From an uncultured Prevotella sp. (GTDB taxonomy: Bacteria; Bacteroidota; Bacteroidia; Bacteroidales; Bacteroidaceae): 64,000 nt of DNA. Under the pieces are notes generated by a model that did no database searches, was not told the DNA's origin, and saw only the letters and a list, made by a program, of their open reading frames with translations. The translations under genes were made by a program, and so were the position numbers. Shown here piece after piece: positions 17,150 to 25,822 of the stretch. Position 1 is the stretch's first letter. The number at the start of each line of letters is the position of its first letter. The DNA lies in the NCBI GenBank assembly GCA_946548085.1, contig CAMNPN010000038.1, positions 1 through 64,000 on the forward strand, written 5' to 3'.

Positions 17150-18673
17150 ATGAAGAATAATATAATAAAAGAGTGGAGGTCTTATAGATGGTGGCTATTG
17201 GCAGGGCTGATAGCTGTCCTTGGCGTGACAGTTTATGGCGGCAGAAAATTCTTCACTTTCCACTCTTCACTTTTCACTCCCGTAAAGGTCGGCCAGTTGC
17301 CTGACATCTATCCCGACTACATCGAGGTGACCATCCCCGCCGACATCGCACCGCTGAACTTCAACCTCTCCGATGAAGATATCGACCGCATGGACGTAGT
17401 GGTAAAGGGTTCGAAGGGTGGCGAACTGCACGCCAATGGCGAATGGGCCGACTTCGGCATCGATGAGTGGCACGAGTTGACCCGCCAAAACCGGGGTGGC
17501 GAGCTCGCCGTGACCGTCTGCGCCGAGAAGGACGGAGCCTGGACGCAGTACCGCGACTTCAAGATATACGTCAGCCCCGACTCCCTCAACGAGTGGGGCC
17601 TGACCTACCGCCGTATCAAGCCCGGCTATGAGGTCGGCGGCGACATCGGCATCTATCAGCGCAACCTCAACACCTTTGATGAATATGGTATCCTGACAGA
17701 GACCGCCGTCCCCGGCCGATGCATGAACTGCCACACGGCGAACCGCACCGATCCCAACCGCATTACGATGCAGATACGCGGCGAAGGAGGCGGCACGATG
17801 ATACAGAAAGACGGCAAGCAGAACTGGCTGGAGACGAAGACCGACTCCACCAAGGCTGCCGGATCCTATAGTTACTGGCACCCCGATGGCGACTACTGCG
17901 CGATGGCGGTCAACTCCGTGCACCAGGCTTTCTTCGTCGGAACAGGCCAGCGCATCGAGGTCTATCACCAGTTCAGCGACATCGAAGTGCTCGACACCCG
18001 GACCAACGAGCTCATCCTGTCGCCACTGTTGCAGACAGCAGACCTGGAGATCTTCCCCGCCTTCTCCCACGACGGCCGGTGGCTCTACTACAGCACCTCG
18101 AAACCCTGCCGCGTACCGGCAGAGTATGAGAAGGTGAAGTGCAGCCTCTGCCGGATAGACTTCGATGCCAAGCAGGGCCGGTTCGGAGAGACGGTCGACA
18201 CGCTGCTCAACGGTGCTGCCACGGACAAGAGCTACACCCTCGTCAGGCCCAGTTACGACGGCCGGTGGCTGATGTACTGTATGAGCAGCCGCGGCAACTT
18301 CCCCGTCTGCCAGGATGATGCCGACCTATGGCTCATGGACCTGCGCAACGGCGAGCACAAGGAACTGAAAGCCCTGAACAGCCAATGGGCAGAGAGTTTC
18401 CACAACTGGAGCGGCAACAGCCACTGGTTTGTGTACACCAGCAAGGCCGAAGATGGTATGTACGCCCGACTGTACATCGCCCACATTGACAGCCGCGGAC
18501 AGGTGTCGAAGCCTTTCCTCCTGCCCCAGCGACATCCGAGGAAGTTCTACCGGGAGATGATGGACTCGTATAACGTGCCCGACTTTACGAAACGCAAGGT
18601 AGACTTCGATGCCCATGAGGCCTACCGGCAGGTATTCGACAACAGGCGCGAACAGGTAAAGATAAAACAGTAA
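17150..18673 (+). CDS. Beta-propeller protein with CxxCH haem-binding motif, copy 1
   Basis: Second gene of unit 1. Seen: one N-terminal membrane segment (WWLLAGLIAVLGVTVYGG), then LPDIYPDYIEVTIPADIAPLNF, shared by all three copies, a region resembling an Ig-type domain, a single c-type haem motif CMNCH at residues 191-195 followed by TANRTDPNRITMQIRG, and a TolB/PD40-like propeller (IFPAFSHDGRWLYYSTS, RPSYDGRWLMYCMS, LWLMDLRNGEHKELKALNSQWAESFHNWSGNSHWFVYTS). Probably periplasmic and membrane-anchored. Unlike copies 2 and 3 it has no lipobox cysteine: that stretch is replaced by FFTFHSSLFTP, encoded by a heptad tract (17247-17278). Role unknown; haem binding is inferred from the motif only. 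Confidence 0.75.
   Translation: MKNNIIKEWRSYRWWLLAGLIAVLGVTVYGGRKFFTFHSSLFTPVKVGQLPDIYPDYIEVTIPADIAPLNFNLSDEDIDRMDVVVKGSKGGELHANGEWADFGIDEWHELTRQNRGGELAVTVCAEKDGAWTQYRDFKIYVSPDSLNEWGLTYRRIKPGYEVGGDIGIYQRNLNTFDEYGILTETAVPGRCMNCHTANRTDPNRITMQIRGEGGGTMIQKDGKQNWLETKTDSTKAAGSYSYWHPDGDYCAMAVNSVHQAFFVGTGQRIEVYHQFSDIEVLDTRTNELILSPLLQTADLEIFPAFSHDGRWLYYSTSKPCRVPAEYEKVKCSLCRIDFDAKQGRFGETVDTLLNGAATDKSYTLVRPSYDGRWLMYCMSSRGNFPVCQDDADLWLMDLRNGEHKELKALNSQWAESFHNWSGNSHWFVYTSKAEDGMYARLYIAHIDSRGQVSKPFLLPQRHPRKFYREMMDSYNVPDFTKRKVDFDAHEAYRQVFDNRREQVKIKQ
17247..17278 (+). repeat. Heptad tract, right arm of inverted repeat
   Basis: CTTCACT, TTCCACT, CTTCACT, TTTCACT in exact 7-nt register. 17247-17271 is the reverse complement of 17107-17131. 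Translated as FFTFHSSLF within the propeller protein. Confidence 0.85.
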
Positions 18674-18681
18674 AAGATTAT

Positions 18682-19368
18682 ATGATGAGAAAAGCAAGTA
18701 TTGTTTCAGCAACGAAGGCAGGCAAGAAGGCTCTACCCCTCTGTCTCCTTGCCTTGTTGCTTTTATGCGGCTGTCAGCAGCCCGGCGACGGGAAGTGCCG
18801 CATCGAGGGAACCGTAAACGGAGAACAGTATGAAGGGAAGCGCATCTTCCTGGTGCCCTTCAGTGGTCCGGCAACGGCAGAGACGGTCGACTCGATGGAG
18901 ATCACCGACGGGAAGTTCCACTTCGAGCCCGACTCTATACAGATGTACAAGATTCTGCTCGACTACCACTACCGCTTCGGACTCCAGCCGCTGATTGTCG
19001 TCGGAGAGCCAGGCACCATCCGTGTGACCATCGACAGCATCAGCCATGCCGTAGGCACACCGCAGAACGACTCGCTGGAGCAGTGGAAGGTGCAGACGGA
19101 GATCCACAACCGCCAGATAGGCCTGATGCGGAGGAACATCGCGGGCCTGAAGTCGCAGGGCGACAGTGCCCAGGCCAACGACCTGCAGCAGCGTGCCGAC
19201 AGCTTCCATCTGGTGTATAAGAACTACACACGGCGACTGGCGAAGAGCCTTGAAGGCCAGGTGCTGGGCGACTTCTTGGGAGGTCTCTACCCGCTGACCT
19301 ACAAGCGTAAGCTCCCCGACGGGCGGATCGTAACGATGAATGCCGACACGAACGAGGAGATAAAATAA
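18682..19368 (+). CDS. DUF4369-type lipoprotein
   Basis: 228-residue lipoprotein with lipobox LCGC (CLLALLLLCGCQQ). The N-terminal ~110 residues match the DUF4369 pattern common in Bacteroidota thioredoxin-like lipoproteins: CRIEGTVNGEQYEGKRIFLVPF, ETVDSMEITDGKFHFE, GEPGTIRVTID. The C-terminal half is helical and charged (SLEQWKVQTEIHNRQIGLMRRNIAGLKSQGD region) and lacks a thioredoxin domain and its CxxC. It sits between unit 1 and unit 2, 8 bp after the propeller gene and 21 bp before the next membrane-protein gene, so it belongs to the same operon. Function unknown; a periplasmic or outer-membrane accessory of these units is plausible. Confidence 0.7.
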   Translation: MMRKASIVSATKAGKKALPLCLLALLLLCGCQQPGDGKCRIEGTVNGEQYEGKRIFLVPFSGPATAETVDSMEITDGKFHFEPDSIQMYKILLDYHYRFGLQPLIVVGEPGTIRVTIDSISHAVGTPQNDSLEQWKVQTEIHNRQIGLMRRNIAGLKSQGDSAQANDLQQRADSFHLVYKNYTRRLAKSLEGQVLGDFLGGLYPLTYKRKLPDGRIVTMNADTNEEIK

Positions 19369-19389
19369 GGTAAAAGAGATTAGTGAAAA

Positions 19390-21123
19390 GTGAGACATCT
19401 ATCGAGTTCCGCTGACAGCAAGCGACCAGAGGGCGGTCGGCTGCCGTTACGTAGATACGCCCCGTGGCTGGCTACGCTGGCCCTCGGCCTGGCGGTGTTC
19501 CTCTTCTGGAGACTCCGCTACCCGTTTGCGCTCGTCTATCAGGAGCAGCTGCAGCTCTTCCTGTTCGACGGCGACTACCTCGCCACGCGACTGGCAGAGC
19601 CCGGCGGCCTCGCCAGATACGTGGCAGAGTTCCTGGTGCAGTTCTACAACAGCGTCACCCTCGGCTCCATCATCCTGGCAGTGCTCTTCATGCTGGTACA
19701 ACGGCTCACGTGGCAGCTGATGAAGTCCGTTGCCGACGGCTGGTATGCGCTGAGCTTCGTGCCGGCCATCATGCTCTGGTACGCCATGGGCGACGAGAAC
19801 ATGCTGCTGACATATACCGTGGCGCTGACGATGGCGCTGGCGGCGGCACTGGTGGCGCGGCGCCTGGGGCGCAGGGCGCTGCTGGTGGCGGCGGCAGTGG
19901 GCATACCGATACTGTATTGGCTGATAGGGCCGATGGTGCTGTTAGTGGCCGTCTGCTTGTCGCCGACATGGGTCGCCGCAGGAGCCACGGTGTATGCCAT
20001 CGCCCTCATCCTGGGCAGTGCATGGATACAGCCCTATCCGCTGCTGCGGCTGGTACTGGGCGTGGACTACTACCGGGCGCCGATGACACTGCCATACGTG
20101 CTGATGGTCATCCCCGCAGTGACGGCGGTCCTCTGCCACGGCTGCCGTCGGCTGCCCCTGCTCAGGCGGCCGATGGCCTGGGGGCTGGCCGCCGGCGTGG
20201 CGTTGCTGGGACTCGTCGGCCTGGACCGCGGCTACGACAGCAAGAAGTACGAGCTGATAGAGTATGACTATCTGGTGCGCCTGAAGGACTGGCAGGGCAT
20301 CATCGCCAAGGCCGAGGCGAAGACGCCCGACCTGCCGATGAGCGTATCGGCCACGAACCTCGCCTTAGCGATGACGAACCAGCTCGGCGACCGGGCCTTC
20401 GACTTCTACCAGCGGGGCACGGAGGGACTGCTGCCGAAGTTTGAGCGTAACTTCGCCACGACGCAGCTGACGGGCGAGATATACTTCCACCTGGGCCTGG
20501 TGAACACGGCCCAGCGCCTGGCCTTCGAGGCGATGGAGAGCATACCCAACTATAACAAGAGCGGGAGGGTGGTAAAGCGGCTGGCCGAGACGAACCTCAT
20601 CAACGGGGAGTATGCCGTTGCCCGTAAATACCTCGAGATGCTGGAGAAGACCATCTTCTACCGCCCCTGGGCCGAGCGCACCCTGCGGCTGCTGGGCAAC
20701 GAGGCGGCCATCAACGCCCATCCGCTCTATGGCTCGCTGCGGCAGTTCAGGCTCGCCGACGACTTTCTCTTCAGCGAAGACGAGCTCGACAAGATCTGCG
20801 GACAGCTGTTCCTGCACAACCAGAAGAACCAGATGGCCGCGCAATATCTGCTGATGGCCCCGCTGCTCGACATAGACATCGCACGCTTCATGTCGTACGC
20901 CCAGTATGTGCAGAGCCAGATCAACTACAACCCCCGCCACTGCCAGGAGGCCATCGCCTTTGCCTTCATGCAGCAGCGCCAGCAGCCCCCGCAGGGACTG
21001 GTGAGCCAGTTCGTGCTGCAGCAGATGAATGAGTTTGCGCGCATCTATGCCGCCAACAGCTCGTCGCCCGAGCTCGGACGCTTCCGCAACACGGCATGGT
21101 ATTATCTAACGATAGGAAAATAA
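19390..21123 (+). CDS. Polytopic membrane protein with helical-repeat C-terminus, copy 2 (DUF6057-like)
   Basis: Paralogue of the gene at 15644. Same layout: first helix LATLALGLAVFLFWRLRYP, exposed ALVYQEQLQLFLFDGDYLATRL, PGGLARYVAEFLVQFYN, seven or so more helices very rich in Ala/Leu, then the soluble helical part (NLALAMTNQLGDRAFDFYQRG, IYFHLGLVNTAQRLAFEAMES, RVVKRLAETNLINGEYAVARKYLEMLEKTIFYRPWAERT). 577 residues, longer than copy 1. The only usable start is the GTG at 19390, because in-frame stops lie immediately upstream; this GTG lies inside two 7-mers AGTGAAA AGTGAGA. GC content and GC-ending codons are much higher than in copy 1. Confidence 0.75.
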   Translation: MRHLSSSADSKRPEGGRLPLRRYAPWLATLALGLAVFLFWRLRYPFALVYQEQLQLFLFDGDYLATRLAEPGGLARYVAEFLVQFYNSVTLGSIILAVLFMLVQRLTWQLMKSVADGWYALSFVPAIMLWYAMGDENMLLTYTVALTMALAAALVARRLGRRALLVAAAVGIPILYWLIGPMVLLVAVCLSPTWVAAGATVYAIALILGSAWIQPYPLLRLVLGVDYYRAPMTLPYVLMVIPAVTAVLCHGCRRLPLLRRPMAWGLAAGVALLGLVGLDRGYDSKKYELIEYDYLVRLKDWQGIIAKAEAKTPDLPMSVSATNLALAMTNQLGDRAFDFYQRGTEGLLPKFERNFATTQLTGEIYFHLGLVNTAQRLAFEAMESIPNYNKSGRVVKRLAETNLINGEYAVARKYLEMLEKTIFYRPWAERTLRLLGNEAAINAHPLYGSLRQFRLADDFLFSEDELDKICGQLFLHNQKNQMAAQYLLMAPLLDIDIARFMSYAQYVQSQINYNPRHCQEAIAFAFMQQRQQPPQGLVSQFVLQQMNEFARIYAANSSSPELGRFRNTAWYYLTIGK

Positions 21124-21128
21124 GACAC

Positions 21129-22634
21129 ATGATGACATTCAAGACTATCTGGAGAGGACTCTGCACCGGGAGACTGCAATATATGCTCCTCGCCATCCTC
21201 TGCCAGCTGTTCACCGCCTGCACATCGGGCCCGGTGAACCCGACAAAGACTGACCGGCTGCCGGAGATCTACCCCGACTACGCGGGCGTGACGATACCGG
21301 CAGAGATCGCGCCGCTGAACTTCAATGTCAGAGACAGCGCCGAGGCGGTCGACGTGGTGGTGCGCGGCTCGAGGGGGGGCGAACTGCATGCCCAGGGCGA
21401 CTTTGCCGACTTCAACATCGCCGACTGGCACGCGCTGACGGCCCGCAACAAGGGTGGCGAGCTGACCTTCACCGTCTGCACCCGCGAGGGCGGCCAGTGG
21501 CGACAGTACCGCGACTTCAAGGTCTACGTCAGTCCCCATGGCATGGACGCCTGGGGACTCACCTACCGCCGCATCGCGCCGGGCTACGAGGTATATAGTC
21601 ACATGGGACTCTACCAGCGCGACCTCTCCTCGTTTGACGAGACGGCCATCCTGGAGAACACGCAGGTGCCCGGCATGTGTGTCAACTGCCACACGGCCCA
21701 CCAGACCGACCCCTCGCGGTTCGTCTTCCACGTGCGCGGCGACCACGGGGCCACGATGGTACAGACGGACGGCCGCCGCGAGTGGCTCAAGGCCAGCAAT
21801 GACCAGCTGGGCGGCTCGATGGTCTATCCATACTGGCACCCGAGCGGCAAGTATTGCGCCTTCTCGACGAATCAGACGCGCCAGGGATTCCACGTCGTGC
21901 GCGACGAGCGCATCGAGGTGTTCGACCTCAAGAGCGACGTGTTCGTCTATAATCCCGCGACCCACGAAATCATCTCCGACTCGCTGCTCGAGACGAAGGA
22001 CTGGAGCGAGAACGCCCCCGTGTTCTCCCCCGACGGCCGCACGCTCTACTACATGACCTGCCGCCAGCAGGAGTATCCCGCGCACTTCAAGGACGAGAAG
22101 TACAACCTCTGCCGCATCGCCTTCGACCCCGAGACTGCCAGCTTCGGCGCAACGGTCGACACCGTGTTCAACGCCGTCAAGATGGGCAAGAGCCTCACCT
22201 GGCCGCGCCCCAGCTACGACGGCCGATGGCTCCTGTTCACCCTCGCCGACTACGGCTACTTCTCCATCTGGCACAACGAGAGCCAGCAGTGGCTGCTCGA
22301 CCTCCGCACGGGCCAGGCCCGCGAGCTGACGGAGGTGAACAGCGACAAGGCCGACAGCTATCACAACTGGTCGGCGAACTCGCGCTGGATCGTCTTCACC
22401 AGCCGCCGCGACGACGGGCTCTACTCGCGCCTCTACCTGGCCCAGATCGACGACCGCGGCCGATTCACGAAGCCATTCCTCCTGCCCCAGCGCAACCCGC
22501 AGGAGTACTACTCGGAGAGCCTCTACTCGTTTAACACCCCCGACTTCACGAAGCGGAAGGTCGACTTCGACGCCCACGCTGCTGGCCTCGAGATCAGCTC
22601 CGACCGCAGGGTGGAGACGAAGGTGAGGAAATAG
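21129..22634 (+). CDS. Beta-propeller lipoprotein with CxxCH haem-binding motif, copy 2
   Basis: Paralogue of 17150. Lipoprotein signal LCQLFTACTSG (lipobox FTAC), then LPEIYPDYAGVTIPAEIAPLNF, Ig-like region (RGGELHAQGDFADFN), CVNCH at residues 184-188 followed by TAHQTDPSRFVFHVRGDHGATM, and the PD40-type propeller (APVFSPDGRTLYYMTC, RPSYDGRWLLFTLADYGYFSIW, NWSANSRWIVFTSRRDDG). C-terminal FNTPDFTKRKVDFDAHA matches copy 1 closely. I use the ATG at 21129, 6 bp after the preceding stop, because earlier in-frame codons lie inside that gene. The lipid anchor plus haem motif suggests an extracytoplasmic redox or sensing role; this is inference. Confidence 0.75.
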   Translation: MMTFKTIWRGLCTGRLQYMLLAILCQLFTACTSGPVNPTKTDRLPEIYPDYAGVTIPAEIAPLNFNVRDSAEAVDVVVRGSRGGELHAQGDFADFNIADWHALTARNKGGELTFTVCTREGGQWRQYRDFKVYVSPHGMDAWGLTYRRIAPGYEVYSHMGLYQRDLSSFDETAILENTQVPGMCVNCHTAHQTDPSRFVFHVRGDHGATMVQTDGRREWLKASNDQLGGSMVYPYWHPSGKYCAFSTNQTRQGFHVVRDERIEVFDLKSDVFVYNPATHEIISDSLLETKDWSENAPVFSPDGRTLYYMTCRQQEYPAHFKDEKYNLCRIAFDPETASFGATVDTVFNAVKMGKSLTWPRPSYDGRWLLFTLADYGYFSIWHNESQQWLLDLRTGQARELTEVNSDKADSYHNWSANSRWIVFTSRRDDGLYSRLYLAQIDDRGRFTKPFLLPQRNPQEYYSESLYSFNTPDFTKRKVDFDAHAAGLEISSDRRVETKVRK

Positions 22635-22663
22635 CCCTGCCGACAACTGCCGGAGCATCGGAT

Positions 22664-22691
22664 GGCCCTCGACCGAGGTCGGTCGAGGGCC
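22664..22691. terminator. Bidirectional hairpin between convergent units 2 and 3
   Basis: Perfect 11-bp stem GGCCCTCGACC / GGTCGAGGGCC with a 6-nt loop between two convergent genes. No T-run on either side, so the terminator role rests on position. Confidence 0.55.
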
Positions 22692-22710
22692 GTCTGGCGT
22701 CTCTGGGGGT

Positions 22711-22820
22711 GAGTAATGGGGTCATTACTCGACCGCGGGAGCGAAAAGTATGGAGTATCCGGTCGGTTACTCGACCGCCGGGGCGAAAAGTATGGAGTAT
22801 CTGGTCGGTTACTCGACTGC
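22711..22820. repeat. 42-bp tandem repeat, 2.6 copies
   Basis: Units begin GAGTA and carry TTACTCGACCGC and GCGAAAAGTATG at 22711, 22753 and 22795. The first unit differs and forms a small hairpin GAGTAATG/CATTACTC. The third, partial unit runs into the stop and last codons of the reverse-strand propeller gene. Confidence 0.85.
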
Positions 22821-24401
22821 GACCGCCTCCTGCTTCATCGCGCGGGCGACGTCGGCGACGTCGAAGGGCAGCGGGCCGCGGCCCAGCTCGGGCGCGTTGA
22901 ACGACTTGAGGCAGTTGTCGTAGAACGTCGGGTGCTTCTGCGGCAGGCAGAAGGGTTTGTGGGCGCGGCCGGAGGCATCGACGTAGCAGAAGTAAGGCTT
23001 GCCGTAGAGGCCGTCGTCGCGCTTCGAGGCGAAGACGAACCAGCGCGAGTTCGACGACCAGGAGTGATAGGTGTCGCTCTTGGCGCTGTTGACGGCGGCG
23101 AGCGTGTCAGTGGCCCCGGTCTTGAGGTCGAGCATACGGAGGTCGGCCTCGGGGTGCCAGATGGGGAAGGTGCCGTAGTCGGCCACGGTGTAGAGCAGCC
23201 ACCGCCCGTCGGGGCTGATGCGGGGGTGGCAGACGGAGCCCTTCGGCCCGGGGGCCGCCGTGCCGGTCCTCTGTCCCGTAGACTGCGGCAGTGCCGCAGT
23301 ACACCTGACGACGGTATCCACCCGCTCGCCGAAGCGGCCCGCCCCCTCGTCGAAGGCGATGCGCACCAGGGCGTACTGCAGGCGCCTGATGTCGCGCGGC
23401 AGGCTGACGGTGTCGGCGGCGCAGTAGTAGATGTAGCGGCCGTCGGGCGAGAAAGTCGGGAAGGTCTCGAACACGAGGCTGTCGGCCGTCAGCGGCGACG
23501 AGATGACGCGGCGCTGCTCCAGGTCGGCCACGAAGACGTTGCTGCCCGCGTCGAACACCTCCAGCCGCCGTCGCGGGTCGCTGTGGAAGGCGGGGATAAT
23601 CTTCTGCGTCGAGTAAGTGATGTACCGGCCGGAAGGCGAGAACCCGAAGTAGACGCTGCCGGGGATGCTCAGCTTCTCGAGCCGCCCCTCGCGGTTGAGG
23701 ATGGCCCCGCCGCCCGCGCCGCGCACGTACATCATCGACAGGCCGGGCGACTGGCTGGCGTAGGTATGGCAGTTCATGCAGCGGTTGTCGAGCTGCTCGT
23801 AGTGGCCGATGGCCCTGGTGTCGAACGACTCCAGGCAGCGCTCCTCGATGCGTATCTGGTTCCATATCTCGTAGTCGGGCTCGATGAGGCGGTAGGTCAG
23901 GTAGGGGTCTATCTCCTCCTCGGCCACGGTCCAGCCGAAGGGCCTGTACTGCCGCCACTGGCCGGAGATGAGGGCGGTGACGGTGACCTCGAGCCGCCCT
24001 CCCGCCGACTGCTCCATCAGCTCGCGCCAGTCGCCGGCGTCGAACGTGGCCTCGCAGCCCCGGGCGCGGATGGTCAGCGCCGCTTCTTCGCCATCGCCGC
24101 GCTTTCCGCGGTCGTCGACGGTACTCCCGGCCCCGTCGCCTGTCCGGCGGATGCTCACCTCCAGGGCCTCGCAGCCTTCGGCGCGGAGCAGGAAGTTGAG
24201 CGGCGCGATGTTGCGGGGGATGGTCACGTCGCGGTAGTCGGGGTATATGGGCGCCTCGGCGTCGGTCTGGGCGACGTTCTGCGGCGTCGGGGTGCAGGCG
24301 GTGAACAGCTGAGACACAGAGATACAGAGCCACAGAGGAATCATAATCCCCCATAGCCGCCTCTGTGTCTCTACGCCTCGTTTTATATTAAATATCCTCA
24401 T
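22809..24401 (-). CDS. Beta-propeller lipoprotein with CxxCH haem-binding motif, copy 3
   Basis: Paralogue of 17150 and 21129 on the other strand. Lipobox FTAC (VSQLFTACTPTP), YPDYRDVTIPRNIAPLNF, CMNCH at residues 208-212 followed by TYASQSPGLSMMYVRGAGGGAIL, and the propeller (FPTFSPDGRYIYYCA, HPRISPDGRWLLYTVADYGTFPIWHPE, WSSNSRWFVFASKRDDG). 530 residues. I take the ATG at 24401, which overlaps the stop of the upstream membrane-protein gene as ATGA, and reject a much longer in-frame extension to about 25205 that lies over that gene. An insertion at about residues 80-100 (GAGSTVDDRGKRGDGEE) is absent from copies 1 and 2. Very GC-rich. Confidence 0.75.
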   Translation of the reverse strand: MRIFNIKRGVETQRRLWGIMIPLWLCISVSQLFTACTPTPQNVAQTDAEAPIYPDYRDVTIPRNIAPLNFLLRAEGCEALEVSIRRTGDGAGSTVDDRGKRGDGEEAALTIRARGCEATFDAGDWRELMEQSAGGRLEVTVTALISGQWRQYRPFGWTVAEEEIDPYLTYRLIEPDYEIWNQIRIEERCLESFDTRAIGHYEQLDNRCMNCHTYASQSPGLSMMYVRGAGGGAILNREGRLEKLSIPGSVYFGFSPSGRYITYSTQKIIPAFHSDPRRRLEVFDAGSNVFVADLEQRRVISSPLTADSLVFETFPTFSPDGRYIYYCAADTVSLPRDIRRLQYALVRIAFDEGAGRFGERVDTVVRCTAALPQSTGQRTGTAAPGPKGSVCHPRISPDGRWLLYTVADYGTFPIWHPEADLRMLDLKTGATDTLAAVNSAKSDTYHSWSSNSRWFVFASKRDDGLYGKPYFCYVDASGRAHKPFCLPQKHPTFYDNCLKSFNAPELGRGPLPFDVADVARAMKQEAVAVE

Positions 24402-25822
24402 ATCTCGGGTGCTTTCTCTTTGTCGAAGTAATACCAGTAGGTGCCGCGGAAGCGGGGATTGCCGCGCTCGCGGTTGTACTCCACGAACTGCTGCATCACG
24501 TCCTCGCGGTGGATGTAGCGCTGCCACTCCTCCTGCGGGGCCTGGCTCCCGGCGAGCCAGATGCAGAGGGCCTCCTGGTAGAGCTTCGTGGTGTGGATGC
24601 GGTGCAGCAGCACGTCGCGGTCGGGGCCGGGGCTGTCGCCGAGGCAGTAGCGGTCGTAGTCGCGCTTGAAGTTCTCGATGTCCTTCAGCAGCAGGGTGCT
24701 GCAGAGGATGTAGTCGAGGGCCGGCTGGTTGTCGGGGTGGGCGTCGAGCAGCTGCATCATCAGGAAGTGGGCGTTGTCGGTGATGGTGATGGTGTCGCGG
24801 CGGTTCACCAGGTGCATCTTCTGGGCGTAGGTCTCCCGTCCGTGCTGGCGGAGCCGCTGTGCCCAGGGTCGGTAGACGAGCGTCTTGTCGAGGATGCGAA
24901 GGTATTTCTCGGCGGCCAGCGAGTCGCCGCTCACCAGGTTGCACTCCGCCAGTCGCCGCATCATGCGCACGTTGCGGTTGTCGGGGGCGAACACGTTGGT
25001 CATCATCGCCGCCCGCTCGGTGAAGGTCATGTCGCCCAGCAGCCAGTAGAGCTCGTTCTGGTTGATGATGGTCAGCCGGGGCGTCTCGGGGCCTATCTTC
25101 TCGAAGGTGCCCAGGTAGTTGGGCGTGAAGTCCAGCAGGTGGTCGGCCAGCTCGCCGCGCTGCGCCATCACGAGGTTGTAGAAGAAGAGCATCTGGTTGT
25201 TCCATCCGTCGGAGGAGCGCACGATGTCGACCACTCGGTCGTAGTTGCCGAAGTAGTACTCGTTGTCGACGGCGAAGTTCTTCTCCAGGATGAGGTCGGG
25301 GCCCTTGAGCGTCTTGATGTCAGGCTTCCCGAAGAGCAGCCAGGCCGGCACCACTGCCGTCAGCAGGCACACCAGCCGCAGCCACAGCCGCAGACTACTG
25401 ACCGTCGAGGCTATCCAGAGGCACAGCAGCCAGCCGATGACGCTCATCGTCGACGACAGCCGGTAGCTGATGCCGAAATGGCACACACTCAGCCATGCCA
25501 TCACTCCCAAGGCCAGTGCCAGGCCGACCCATGCGTTCACCTTCAGGTTCGCCAGTATCCGGTATGTCAGCCATCCCGCCAGTGCGATGCATACAGTCAG
25601 GATGGTTGCTCCCGCATACAGATAGTAATAGAACTGCGTCAGGAAGTCGCCAGCCAGCAGTGCCAGGCCGCCCGGCCTCTGGAAATAGCCGGCGACATAC
25701 TCCCACTCACATAGGAATATCTGATTCTGCTCATGATAGAAGAAGTGATAGGGGTACCAGAACTGGAAGAAGCAGAACACCGCCACCACGGCCAACAGAA
25801 ATAGGACAATCCTGACTTTCAT
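24398..25822 (-). CDS. Polytopic membrane protein with helical-repeat C-terminus, copy 3 (DUF6057-like)
   Basis: Third paralogue. First helix VRIVLFLLAVVAVFCFFQF, then YPYHFFYHEQNQIFLCEWEY and PGGLALLAGDFLTQFYYYLY, about six further helices, and the soluble helical region (NLVMAQRGELADHLLDFTPN, MRRLAECNLVSGDSLAAEKYLRILDKTLVYRPWAQRLR, LDYILCSTLLLKDIENFKRDY). 474 residues, the shortest copy. Its start overlaps the stop of the NigD-like gene and its stop overlaps the propeller gene start (both ATGA), so translation is coupled through the whole reverse operon. The conserved gene pair in all three units suggests that the two proteins form a complex. Confidence 0.75.
   Translation of the reverse strand: MKVRIVLFLLAVVAVFCFFQFWYPYHFFYHEQNQIFLCEWEYVAGYFQRPGGLALLAGDFLTQFYYYLYAGATILTVCIALAGWLTYRILANLKVNAWVGLALALGVMAWLSVCHFGISYRLSSTMSVIGWLLCLWIASTVSSLRLWLRLVCLLTAVVPAWLLFGKPDIKTLKGPDLILEKNFAVDNEYYFGNYDRVVDIVRSSDGWNNQMLFFYNLVMAQRGELADHLLDFTPNYLGTFEKIGPETPRLTIINQNELYWLLGDMTFTERAAMMTNVFAPDNRNVRMMRRLAECNLVSGDSLAAEKYLRILDKTLVYRPWAQRLRQHGRETYAQKMHLVNRRDTITITDNAHFLMMQLLDAHPDNQPALDYILCSTLLLKDIENFKRDYDRYCLGDSPGPDRDVLLHRIHTTKLYQEALCIWLAGSQAPQEEWQRYIHREDVMQQFVEYNRERGNPRFRGTYWYYFDKEKAPEI

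Noticed and set aside
21102..22658. 518-residue minus-strand frame
   Set aside because: Antisense to propeller copy 2, whose motifs (lipobox, CVNCH, propeller blades) are clear on the plus strand.
22711..22820. CRISPR array
   Set aside because: Simple 42-bp tandem repeat with no spacer variation.
22716..24356. 546-residue plus-strand reading frame rich in Val, Gly and Arg
   Set aside because: Antisense shadow of the GC-rich propeller gene copy 3; no domain, and the start lies in the tandem repeat.
22809..25205. 798-residue extended version of propeller copy 3
   Set aside because: The upstream half runs across the membrane-protein gene in another frame with low-complexity Arg/Pro/Ala sequence; the real start is the ATG at 24401 with a lipoprotein signal.
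24509..25714. 401-residue plus-strand frame
   Set aside because: Shadow of membrane protein copy 3; composition is that of an antisense GC-rich frame.
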